A stretch of DNA of 14,988 nucleotides. Origin: Deltaproteobacteria bacterium. Lineage in GTDB: Bacteria > Desulfobacterota > DSM-4660 > Desulfatiglandales > Desulfatiglandaceae. The position numbers and the translations under genes are program-made. How positions within the stretch are numbered: the stretch's first letter is position 1; each line of letters opens with the position of its first letter. Location of the stretch: the NCBI GenBank assembly GCA_019307165.1, contig JAFDKD010000027.1, positions 1-14,988 of the forward strand, read 5' to 3'. Positions 6,384-13,003 of this stretch are shown in pieces. The notes under the pieces are model-generated. The model saw only the letters and a program-made list of their open reading frames with translations, made no database searches and was not told where the DNA came from.

Positions 6384-8894
6384 TCACTTTAGAACCTGTC
6401 TGGTTTTGAGTACCGCCATATTCGACATGTGACTGTCGGTCAAGCCAAAAACGGCCTTTACAATTTCAGCCGGCTTCAATTCCGGTCCCGTCGTGTGCCT
6501 GACAACCATGCCGATTTCATTTGCAGAGGCCAGGGTCATGGACTTGACCAGCTGCCGGACATCCACCGTTTTTTCTCCTTTTCGAGTAAGCTTTTTTACG
6601 GGAAACGAATCGGCGTCAAGGAAGCGGGCCAGTTCAGACGCCCTCAATTGTATCCCATTCGTAGTAATGATGAAATGGCTTTCCGTCAATTTCGATTTTT
6701 TTTCTCCCGGCGCAATGGTCTCCGCGGAAGTGATTCGAATGCCCGATGGGAGTTGCTCATTGACGCGCTTCACAAACGCGCCCTGATCGCGATCCCTGAA
6801 AATCGCTATATCCACCGATTCATGCAAACTCTCAACGCCCACCGGAAGGGCGTTGACAAAGGACAACTTGGGCATGGGGTGGAATCCCTCGGAGTAGACG
6901 AGACGGATATCCGCCCTTTTCATGGCGCGCAGGAAGACCGTGGCGAGTTCCAGGTGACTCAAGTGCCTGGCCTTGTCCACCTTGGTAAAGGTAAGCCGGA
7001 GCCGGAGCGTCATATCCTCGACCGGTTTCGCAGACGTGACCTCCATGCCCTCGAGCGCCCCATCTCCCGTGTAAAGGACCGGGTCGAGTGTCCGGTGATC
7101 GCAGACCCCGCATTCCAGGCACGTCTCCCTGCAATCGGGCGTGAATTGTCCGTTTTTCGCCCGTTCCCACTCGGCCCTTAAAAATTGTTTCGATACGCCG
7201 GTTTGGATATGATCCCATGGAAGTGTCTCTTCCGGGGTCCGTTGCCTCATGAAGTCACGGTCGGGGTCGATGCCGGAACGGCCGAAGGCCTCCATCCATG
7301 TTTCCAGATGAAACCGTTCGCCCCAGGCATCGAACCTGGCGCCTCTTTTCCAGGCCGTTACAATGACATTTGAAAGCCTTCTGTCCCCCCGGGCGAAAAT
7401 GCCTTCAAGCCAGCTGATTTCCGGCTGATTCCATTTGACATGCACGCGGGTTTTTTTGAGTTCGTCCCGTATGAATCGGATGCGGGTGCGGCTTTCGGAC
7501 AAAGGGAGCTGCGGCGCCCAAACGAACGGCGTGTGCGCCTTGGGTACAAAGGTGGCGACGCTGATGTTGAGTTTGTACCGTTTGCCCCGGCCACCGGATA
7601 GCCGAACGACCTCCCGGGCAAGGCGGGCAATTTCATCGACATCCGCCATCTCTTCAAATGGAAGCCCGATCATGAAATACAGCTTGAGCAGGTTCCACCC
7701 CGCATCATACACCGTGCGGGCCGTGGCCAGGATGTCTTCGCGGGTAATTCCCTTGTTGATGATTCGCCTCAATCGTTCGCTCCCGGCCTCGGGGGCCAAT
7801 GTAAACCCCGTCTTCCTTACCCGCTTAATCTGCCGAATCAGGGCGGCGCTCAGGCTGTCAACCCTCAGTGAGGGCAGGCTGACGGCGACTCGGTCCATGC
7901 TTTGCCGATCCATGAGGGCGCAAAGGAGCGACTCGATGCAACTGTAGTCACCCGAACTCAACGAGAGCAGGCCAAGCTCATCGTATCCCGTCAGACGAAG
8001 GGCCTCCGCGGCAATGTCCACGATCGATTCCGGGCTTCTCTCCCGCACCGGGCGGTAGATCATGCCCGCCTGACAAAAACGGCATCCCCTCGTACACCCC
8101 CGGGAGATTTCGACGGTCATGCGGTCATGAACCAATTCGGTAAACGGGACCACCTGTCGCATGGGAAACGGGGAGTCGGCCAGGTCCGCCAAAACGGCTT
8201 TTCGTACATGCGTGTAATCCGGGTAGCGCGGCTCTACGGCGTCAATTTTTCCATCCGCCCGATAACGGACGGAAAAATAAGAAGGCACGTAAACGCCTTC
8301 CACCCCGCGCAGCCGCTGGAGCAATTCCTGTCGATCGCGCAACTTTGCACGCTTGGCATTCCGTACGATGCGGCAAACTTCGAGAAGGGCCGCTTCGCCG
8401 TCCCCGATTACAAATAGATCGACAAACTCGGCCATGGGCTCCGGGTTGAAGCAGGCGGGGCCCCCTGCCACGATCAGGGGCGCCGAAGCATCCCGCTCCG
8501 AGGAGTACAGGGGGATCCCGGCCAGGTCCAGCATGTTGAGCACATTGGTGTAGCAGAGTTCGTGCTGCAGGCTGAAACCCACCAAATCGAAACGGGCGAG
8601 GGGCTTGTCCGATTCCAGGGCCGTGAGCGGAAGGCTATGGCGCCGGAGTTCTTCCTCCAGGTCGATCCATGGGGCGAAGACCCTTTCCGCCCATATCCAC
8701 GGTTCGGCATTGAGGACGTGATAAAGGATTTTCATTCCGAAGTGGGACATGCCCACCTCGTATACATCCGGAAATGCCAGCGCCACGGACACATCCACCG
8801 TATCGGGGTCCTTTCGCACGGCATTGATTTCCCCCCCCATGTAACGGCTGGGGCGGTTGATGGACGGAAACCAGTCGGCATCGATGACGGACAT
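6384..8894 (-). CDS. radical SAM protein (TIGR03960 type) fused to a C-terminal DUF2344/TIGR03936 domain
   Basis: The 836-residue protein opens with the TIGR03960 hallmark (RYMGGEINAV, VALAFPDVYEVGMSHFGM), a Rossmann-like B12-binding-type region. The radical SAM core follows with CXXXCXXC at C267, C271 and C274 (RGCTRGCRFCQAG), which binds the 4Fe-4S cluster that cleaves S-adenosylmethionine. A second cysteine group (C588, C592, C595, C598) precedes the DUF2344 domain (about 627-831; FTKVDKARHLSHLE, YSEGFHPMPK). I chose ATG 8894 because homology starts right after it and GAGG lies about 6 bases upstream; the frame stays open to 9086, but that extension is not family-like. In many genomes these two domains are separate neighbours of rng. 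The substrate is unknown, and the pairing with RNase G suggests RNA or ribosome modification. Confidence 0.9.
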   Translation of the reverse strand: MSVIDADWFPSINRPSRYMGGEINAVRKDPDTVDVSVALAFPDVYEVGMSHFGMKILYHVLNAEPWIWAERVFAPWIDLEEELRRHSLPLTALESDKPLARFDLVGFSLQHELCYTNVLNMLDLAGIPLYSSERDASAPLIVAGGPACFNPEPMAEFVDLFVIGDGEAALLEVCRIVRNAKRAKLRDRQELLQRLRGVEGVYVPSYFSVRYRADGKIDAVEPRYPDYTHVRKAVLADLADSPFPMRQVVPFTELVHDRMTVEISRGCTRGCRFCQAGMIYRPVRERSPESIVDIAAEALRLTGYDELGLLSLSSGDYSCIESLLCALMDRQSMDRVAVSLPSLRVDSLSAALIRQIKRVRKTGFTLAPEAGSERLRRIINKGITREDILATARTVYDAGWNLLKLYFMIGLPFEEMADVDEIARLAREVVRLSGGRGKRYKLNISVATFVPKAHTPFVWAPQLPLSESRTRIRFIRDELKKTRVHVKWNQPEISWLEGIFARGDRRLSNVIVTAWKRGARFDAWGERFHLETWMEAFGRSGIDPDRDFMRQRTPEETLPWDHIQTGVSKQFLRAEWERAKNGQFTPDCRETCLECGVCDHRTLDPVLYTGDGALEGMEVTSAKPVEDMTLRLRLTFTKVDKARHLSHLELATVFLRAMKRADIRLVYSEGFHPMPKLSFVNALPVGVESLHESVDIAIFRDRDQGAFVKRVNEQLPSGIRITSAETIAPGEKKSKLTESHFIITTNGIQLRASELARFLDADSFPVKKLTRKGEKTVDVRQLVKSMTLASANEIGMVVRHTTGPELKPAEIVKAVFGLTDSHMSNMAVLKTRQVLK

Positions 8895-9017
8895 GCACGC
8901 CTCAGGGTGAAAAAATTGGGATTCGTATATGGGATAGTTGCAAGATGCCTTAACGTTATCACGTTCTCGCAAAGACGGGAATAAAAAGGTTTGATTCCTT
9001 GTAGAAATCCATGCCCT

Positions 9018-9034
9018 ATTCCGCATGGCGGAAT
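9018..9034. other. short perfect hairpin between pilS and the radical SAM gene
   Basis: ATTCCGC and GCGGAAT form a 7 bp stem around a three-base loop, 193 bp being the whole gap between pilS and the radical SAM start. No T-run follows on the minus strand, so termination is not well supported. I saw no convincing sigma-70 promoter in this gap. Confidence 0.3.
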
Positions 9035-9087
9035 CTTCGATTAGGAGGGAATTCTTTCGTTCGAAACCGAATTTACGAGACACCACA

Positions 9088-10803
9088 CTAGGCGGAATCT
9101 GAACGCCCGGTTCGTGAGTTCAGGGGCAGGTGAAACGTGATCATGGCCCCGCCGTCGGGGTGGTTTTCTCCTCGTATTTCCCCATGGAAGCCCTCTATGA
9201 TGCCTTTGGCAATGGCGAGGCCCAGGCCGGACCCTTCCGTTTTGGTCGTGAAAAACGGTGTGAATACCCTGCTCAGTTCCCTTTCGCCAAAGCCTTCCCC
9301 CGTATCCCGCACGACCACTTTCACGCTTTTTTCTCCGGACGGTCCCCCTTCGGGCCCCAGGTCCGTCATGACGCTCAATGTGCCGCCCATGGGCATGGCT
9401 TCGCAGGCATTCAGGAAAAGGTTCCACAATACCTGCTTCAGCTGTTCGGGGTCCGATTCCAGCTGTATGGATCGGGGAAAATCGGTCGATACAACGATCT
9501 TTTTGCTCCAGTGGGCACTGTTTTTAAAGAGTTCAAGGGAGTCGAGAATCAGATTGTTCAGATCGACATGTTCCGCCAGGGGCTTATTGTTTTTTGCAAA
9601 CAGCTGAAAGTCCTTTATCAGCCTGTTCAGTCGATCGATTTCAGTAATGACGATATCCATAAGGCGGGCGTTGACATCGTTCGGTTCCGCGCTGTCCTTC
9701 AGCAATTGAATGGAGCCGCTGATTGAAGCCATCGGGTTTCTGATTTCATGCGCCATTGCCGCCGAAAGCTCGCCCATCAGGGCCAGTTTTTCGATCCGTT
9801 TCATCTCCGCTTCGATCTTCGTGATTTTCGTCATATCCTGAAAGACGAGGACGTGCCCCAGCCGGTCCTCGAAATTGAGCGCCAGGGGCGAGATGGAGAG
9901 CCGCAGATGCCGCTTTTCCCCGCTCTTCCCGACATAGGAAAGGTTGACGACGGCGGGGGCATTTTCAACGGTCTCGTCGGAGACCTTGAGACCCCCGTTT
10001 AAATGCGGCGCGAGAAAGGGTAACGGCTGTTCAACGGCCCGCCCCCTCACATCCACCGCGGACAATCCGAAGATGTTCTCCGCGGCCGGATTGAAAAGCA
10101 TGATTTTGCCGTCTGCGTCCAACGCGACCAGGCCGGAAGAGATACTATTGATGATGTTTTCGTTCAGTACTTCCAGTACGTCGATATCTTCCTGCTTGGC
10201 TTCCAGTTCTACGCGGCTTTTTCGAATTTGTTCCGAAAGATAGCTGCTGAGGTAGGCCACCAGGTAGAAGGCAAGGATGTGGACCGCGAACAGGTTGAAT
10301 ACTTGAAAACCGGCAAAACCGTCCCCGTAGAGACTCCGGCTTCCCAGAGGATGAATGATCTGAAAATAATGGAGGTCGAGCAGCAGACCGTAAAAAATGC
10401 TGGCGGCCGTCGCCGTGAGGATGCCGCCCTTTCGATACAGAATGATACTGCCGTTGATGATGACCAACATGTAGAGGAACGAAAAGAAGCTTTCGACCCC
10501 TCCCGTGGTATATATGATTGCCGTAACCAGCAAGGCATCGATCAGTATCTGGACATAGGCGAACCAGGTCAGGTTCTTTGCGTATTTAAAAATGACGGAA
10601 TATACGAGGGTCAGAAAATAGACGCACGCGATGAGCAGGTAGTGAGCGGTCTGGATGTGCCCGAAATAAACCTGCGTCTCGCGTGCCAGTATGATGATGG
10701 AAATTCCCAGGAGGAGGGATACGAAGAGGCACCTGAAAAACATCAGTTTTTGAAGGCGGCCGGATAGATCGTCCCGGGTAGTTTTGAATTTAAACCATGT
10801 CAA
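9088..10803 (-). CDS. pilS: PilS/NtrB-type membrane sensor histidine kinase
   Basis: PilS kinases sense pilin or envelope state and phosphorylate an NtrC-type regulator (PilR) to control pilus genes. The 571-residue protein has about six hydrophobic segments in residues 22-188, a linker coiled coil (190-215), a PAS domain (215-330; SGLVALDADGKIMLFNPAAE) and HisKA with the phosphoacceptor H352 (MAHEIRNPMASI). The HATPase domain shows the N box (N461-N465), G1 (D500-TGEG), F box (F514-F518) and G2 (GSGLGLA, 524-530). The start appears to be TTG at 10803, with AGGG about 8 bases upstream; the next methionine (residue 21) would remove part of the conserved N-terminus and lacks a ribosome site. 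It follows pilC by 29 bp and so shares its riboswitch-controlled transcript. No response regulator is adjacent; pilR must be elsewhere. Confidence 0.88.
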   Translation of the reverse strand: MTWFKFKTTRDDLSGRLQKLMFFRCLFVSLLLGISIIILARETQVYFGHIQTAHYLLIACVYFLTLVYSVIFKYAKNLTWFAYVQILIDALLVTAIIYTTGGVESFFSFLYMLVIINGSIILYRKGGILTATAASIFYGLLLDLHYFQIIHPLGSRSLYGDGFAGFQVFNLFAVHILAFYLVAYLSSYLSEQIRKSRVELEAKQEDIDVLEVLNENIINSISSGLVALDADGKIMLFNPAAENIFGLSAVDVRGRAVEQPLPFLAPHLNGGLKVSDETVENAPAVVNLSYVGKSGEKRHLRLSISPLALNFEDRLGHVLVFQDMTKITKIEAEMKRIEKLALMGELSAAMAHEIRNPMASISGSIQLLKDSAEPNDVNARLMDIVITEIDRLNRLIKDFQLFAKNNKPLAEHVDLNNLILDSLELFKNSAHWSKKIVVSTDFPRSIQLESDPEQLKQVLWNLFLNACEAMPMGGTLSVMTDLGPEGGPSGEKSVKVVVRDTGEGFGERELSRVFTPFFTTKTEGSGLGLAIAKGIIEGFHGEIRGENHPDGGAMITFHLPLNSRTGRSDSA

Positions 10804-10832
10804 AAGGCGCCCTGTTGAAGCGTTTCAATGTA

Positions 10833-12044
10833 CTATGTGGCGATAACGCCCGCCAGTTTAAATATGGGCAGATACATGGAGATGATCATTCCGCCGACGG
10901 CCCCGCCCAGGAAAAGCATGAGCAGCGGTTCCAGCATGGTGGTCAGCGTGTCAACTGCCGCGTCCACTTCGTCATCGTAAAACTCGGCTATTTTTTCAAG
11001 CATGGTGTCGAGGGCGCCGGTTGCCTCGCCCACGGCAATCATCTGGACGACCATGGGAGGGAAAATATTGTTTTCCGACAAGGGTTCGGCTATGGTCTGA
11101 CCCTCGGCGATGCTGGCTCTGACTTCGTAGATGACCTCTTCGAGCACCACGTTCCCCGATGTCTTGGCCGTGATATCCAGGGCGTTTAAAATGGGAACGC
11201 CGCTGGTGATCATGGTCCCCAGCGTGCGGGTGAATCTGGCGATGGCTACTTTTATAAGCAGGGGCCCGAAAATAGGAAGCTTCAACACGAGGGTGTCTGT
11301 CTGTTTTCGGCCCCTGACGGTCCCGCGGTACCAGCGAAAAAACACCACAAGAGCACCGAGTCCCAATAACGCCCAATGGACATTTCCTTTCATGAAGCGG
11401 CTTAACCACACGACCACTTGGGTCGGCACCGGAAGGGCGGCGCCGGCCCCCCTGAAAAGCTCTTCAAAGACCGGAATGACAAAAATCAGAATGACGGCAA
11501 TAACCAATATGGCGACGATCAGCACGATGATGGGGTATGTCATTGCGCCCTTGATTTTTTTTCTGAGCTTTTCGATCTTCTCCATGTAATCGGCCAGCCG
11601 CCGCATGATGGTGTCCAGTATGCCGCCCACCTCGCCTGCATCCACAAGGTTTACAAAAAGCGAGTCGAATATTTTGGGGCTCTTTTTGAGGCCCTCGGCC
11701 AGACTGGACCCGCTTTCCACATCCTTGGTGACCTGCTTGAGCGTGGTTTTGAGTGTCTTGTTCTCAGTCTGCTGGCTGAGGATGGTAAGACCCTGGAGCA
11801 AAGGCAGACCCGCGTCTATCATGGTGGAAAACTGCCTTGTGAAAATGACCAGATCTTTGGGTTTGACCTTCGGCTGGAGAAATGCGACGTTTTCGAAGAG
11901 GTCCCTTGGTTTTTCCTTGATTTTCTTGACGGTGAGGTTGCGGCGTTTGAGTTGAAAATTGGCAATCCGCTCATTGGCGGCCTCTAACTCGCCCTTGACG
12001 GTGCGGCCTCTACGGCTTACCGCGACCCACTTGTAGACAGGCAT
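10833..12044 (-). CDS. pilC: type IV pilus inner-membrane platform protein PilC (T2SS GspF family)
   Basis: PilC is the polytopic inner-membrane platform on which the PilB/PilT ATPases act during pilus extension and retraction. The 403-residue protein is of normal length and has two GspF/T2SSF domains, with FTRQFSTMIDAGLPLLQGL (68-86) and its internal repeat FTRTLGTMITSGVPILNALD (271-290). Hydrophobic segments lie at about 170-192, 222-238 and 368-391. The N-terminal MPVYKWVAVSRRGRTVKG is typical of PilC. ATG 12044 has an ideal GAGGAGGG five bases upstream (12057-12050). The frame stays open to 12134, but that part covers the putative leader terminator and is not PilC-like. pilB and pilT are not adjacent. 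A GspF of a type II secretion system is the alternative, but pilS downstream favours pili. Confidence 0.93.
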   Translation of the reverse strand: MPVYKWVAVSRRGRTVKGELEAANERIANFQLKRRNLTVKKIKEKPRDLFENVAFLQPKVKPKDLVIFTRQFSTMIDAGLPLLQGLTILSQQTENKTLKTTLKQVTKDVESGSSLAEGLKKSPKIFDSLFVNLVDAGEVGGILDTIMRRLADYMEKIEKLRKKIKGAMTYPIIVLIVAILVIAVILIFVIPVFEELFRGAGAALPVPTQVVVWLSRFMKGNVHWALLGLGALVVFFRWYRGTVRGRKQTDTLVLKLPIFGPLLIKVAIARFTRTLGTMITSGVPILNALDITAKTSGNVVLEEVIYEVRASIAEGQTIAEPLSENNIFPPMVVQMIAVGEATGALDTMLEKIAEFYDDEVDAAVDTLTTMLEPLLMLFLGGAVGGMIISMYLPIFKLAGVIAT

Positions 12045-12049
12045 AAATA

Positions 12050-12057
12050 CCCTCCTC
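12050..12057 (-). promoter_or_regulatory. strong ribosome binding site of pilC
   Basis: GAGGAGGG on the minus strand lies five bases before ATG 12044. It decides the start against the longer open frame that reaches 12134. Confidence 0.8.
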
Positions 12058-12073
12058 AGACACGGACCGGACC

Positions 12074-12116
12074 AAGAAAAGGGCGTTTCCCGCAACCCTG
12101 CTGAAACGGCAACGCC
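12074..12116 (-). terminator. leader terminator of the pilC riboswitch (expression platform)
   Basis: On the minus strand GGCGTT (12116-12111) pairs with AACGCC (12087-12082) across a 23-base loop; one C and then TTTTCTT (12080-12074) follow. This is the form of a Rho-independent terminator and sits between the GEMM aptamer and the pilC ribosome site. The 5' arm is shared with an alternative hairpin (12112-12140), so the two cannot form together. The long loop makes the stem modest on its own. Confidence 0.5.
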
Positions 12117-12140
12117 TTTCTTTACGTGGCACAAAGGCGT
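12112..12140 (-). promoter_or_regulatory. candidate antiterminator hairpin in the pilC leader
   Basis: ACGCCTTT and AAAGGCGT form a perfect 8 bp stem with a 13-base loop. The downstream arm overlaps the first arm of the leader terminator. The upstream arm (CGCCTTT) is also complementary to AAAGGCG within the P2 region of the aptamer, which offers a route for ligand-dependent switching. This mechanism is inferred from base pairing only. Confidence 0.45.
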
Positions 12141-12165
12141 CGCGACTGCTCAGCGAACAAATTTT

Positions 12166-12245
12166 CGATAACCCGGCGATCCTGGCCATGCGGCTGTAGA
12201 TCCGTGGCTTTGCGTCGGCGCCTTTCGGCGACTTTGCCCTTATCG
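12166..12245 (-). ncRNA. GEMM-I cyclic-dinucleotide riboswitch aptamer (cyclic di-GMP-I class)
   Basis: Read on the minus strand, the element shows the GEMM core in order: P1 strand CGAUA (12245-12241); AGGGCAAA (12240-12233); P2 with a GAAA tetraloop (12226-12223) between GUCGCC and GGCGCC; the hallmark GACGCAAAGCC (12216-12206); P3 built from GGAUC/GAUC arms around an inner GCC-GCAU-GGC hairpin; and GCCGGGUUAUCGA (12177-12165), whose UAUCG closes P1. The tetraloop and P3 would dock as in the V. cholerae Vc2 aptamer. The middle G of AGGG (G20 in Vc2) is kept, which favours cyclic di-GMP over cAMP-GMP. The base aligned with C92 reads as U (12168). It lies 121 bp upstream of pilC ATG, just after a likely promoter, with a terminator-like platform between. 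Confidence 0.88.
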
Positions 12246-12257
12246 TTTTCTGTCATT

Positions 12258-12267
12258 TGTGTACACA
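12258..12267. promoter_or_regulatory. 10-base perfect palindrome at the predicted pilC transcription start (possible operator)
   Basis: TGTGTACACA is a perfect palindrome placed just downstream of the candidate minus-strand -10 box, about where transcription would begin. A repressor site is possible, but one 10-base palindrome is weak evidence. Confidence 0.3.
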
Positions 12268-12268
12268 G

Positions 12269-12295
12269 AGTATAATAGATGTAATATTTTGTCAA
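12269..12295 (-). promoter_or_regulatory. sigma-70-like promoter for the pilC-pilS riboswitch transcript
   Basis: On the minus strand a perfect TTGACA (12295-12290) and TATACT (12274-12269) are separated by 15 bp, shorter than the ideal 17, in an AT-rich block. Transcription would start near 12262, about 16 bases before the aptamer, which is the geometry expected of a riboswitch leader. Confidence 0.5.
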
Positions 12296-12342
12296 CTTAT
12301 TTTTAGAAATTAACTTAATTTATATTATTTTAGAGGCAATCT

Positions 12343-12390
12343 CGCGTTTCGGGTTGCGCGTTGCGCGTTTCGGGTTGCGCGTTTCGGGTT
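12343..12390. repeat. 14-base tandem repeat
   Basis: The unit GCGCGTTTCGGGTT occurs twice in direct contact (12363-12376 and 12377-12390), with a 13-base copy at 12343-12355 and a broken half unit GCGCGTT between. The copies are nearly identical, which suggests recent slippage. Confidence 0.75.
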
Positions 12391-12425
12391 GCAAAAAACG
12401 TTATCCTCCGGGTTGACCGGGGGAT

Positions 12426-12555
12426 CCAGGTCGAAGGTTCAAAGTTCAGGGTTGCGGGTTTCGAGCTGACTTTGTCAGCAGTTCCTTGTGCTTAGTTCCT
12501 TGTTCTTTGTTCCTTCGACATTCCTTGTTCGCTATTCATTATTCGATATTCTCTC
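12426..12555. repeat. degenerate short-word repeats
   Basis: Related words recur with small changes: GGTTCAAAGTTCAGGGTTGC, then several forms of TTCCTTGT (12482, 12496, 12510, 12522) and ATTCATTATTCGATATTC. This is low-complexity, slippage-like intergenic DNA rather than coding sequence. A similar style returns at 14688-14840. Confidence 0.5.
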
Positions 12556-12577
12556 TTGCAAACTCCGAATTCCGCAT

Positions 12578-12650
12578 CTTGCCGCGGCGTCTTGTCACGG
12601 CGTAGCCGATAGGCGAAGACGGAAGCTGTCCTTTAGTGAAGCCGGGTCCG
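12578..12650 (+). repeat. left arm of an inverted repeat flanking the carboxylase genes
   Basis: CTTGCCGCGGCGT (12578-12590) and a 27-base block from 12624 to 12650 match the reverse complement of 14653-14614. The 13-base block is identical and the 27-base block has four differences. A 33-base segment (12591-12623), which itself contains CACGGCGTAGCCGA, is present only in this copy. Confidence 0.7.
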
Positions 12651-12703
12651 AAATCCCACTTCCAAATTCCTCCGTTCCCCAGTTCTCTTGTGAATTATTG
12701 TGC

Positions 12704-12734
12704 TTGACAAAAGGGCCAATGAAAATGCTATATG
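12704..12734 (+). promoter_or_regulatory. candidate promoter in front of the biotin carrier gene
   Basis: A perfect TTGACA (12704-12709) is followed after 19 bp by TGC-TATATG (extended -10, hexamer 12729-12734); CTATAT one base earlier gives 18 bp. Transcription would begin near 12741, downstream of the apparent ATG at 12732, which conflicts with that start. Confidence 0.4.
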
Positions 12735-12938
12735 AGTTCTTTGAAAAATGCCGGATCATGTTCCGGACGATCGATAACCAAAGACGAGGAGGTACGCGAC
12801 GGGGACGAGGTGATCGTACTGGAAGCCATGAAGATGGAACTTCCCATTGTGGCGGAAGCATCCGGCACCGTTAAGGAGATCAAATGCGCACAGGGCGATG
12901 CCGTGGAGGCCGATGCCGTGCTGCTGGTCCTGGAATAA
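12732..12938 (+). CDS. biotin carboxyl carrier protein (biotinyl domain), N-terminus irregular
   Basis: The carrier domain holds biotin on a lysine and shuttles CO2 between biotin carboxylase and a carboxyltransferase. Residues about 17-68 are a clear biotinyl domain: EEVRDGDEVIVLEAMKMEL with the biotinylated lysine in EAMKM, then ASGTVKEIKCAQGDAVEADAVLLVLE. The first 16 residues (MSSLKNAGSCSGRSIT) do not show the usual opening (A-P-M-x-G then alternating hydrophobics). ATG 12732 has no Shine-Dalgarno. A better placed ATG (12719, after AAAAGGG) is in another frame and encodes MKMLYEFFEKCRIMFRTI, which resembles a carrier N-terminus as well as this one does. A frameshift, a 5' truncation or simple divergence are all possible. 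The stop lies 65 bp before the carboxyltransferase start, as expected for partner subunits. Confidence 0.7.
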   Translation: MSSLKNAGSCSGRSITKDEEVRDGDEVIVLEAMKMELPIVAEASGTVKEIKCAQGDAVEADAVLLVLE

Positions 12939-13003
12939 AGGCGCTTTTTCGGCCGGTGAAGATTTAAACACCGTCAACGGTGACACTCTCGGAGATTTCC
13001 TGC

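Larger units (their letters stand above)
12296..12703. other. non-coding, repeat-rich spacer
   Basis: No supported gene lies here. The first 40 bases are AT-rich DNA upstream of the pilC promoter. They are followed by a 14-base tandem repeat (12343-12390), a stretch of degenerate words such as GGTTCAAAGTTCAGGGTT and TTCCTTGTTC (12426-12555), and one arm of a large inverted repeat (12578-12650). The plus-strand frame open from 12488 to 12874 has repeat-like composition and no protein-like features, so I do not call it a gene. Confidence 0.6.

Noticed and set aside
8895..9086. 64-residue N-terminal extension of the radical SAM protein
   Set aside because: The family begins close to ATG 8894, which has a ribosome site; the extension is not family-like.
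12045..12134. 30-residue N-terminal extension of PilC
   Set aside because: It would be translated from the leader terminator/antiterminator region; ATG 12044 has an ideal ribosome site and a typical PilC N-terminus.
12343..12390. CRISPR-like repeat array
   Set aside because: The 14-base units are in direct contact with no unique spacers, and no cas genes are present.
12488..12874. 128-residue plus-strand frame entering the biotin carrier gene in another frame
   Set aside because: It runs through repeat words, an inverted-repeat arm and a promoter; only its last part from ATG 12719 could matter, as a possible frameshifted start of the carrier.
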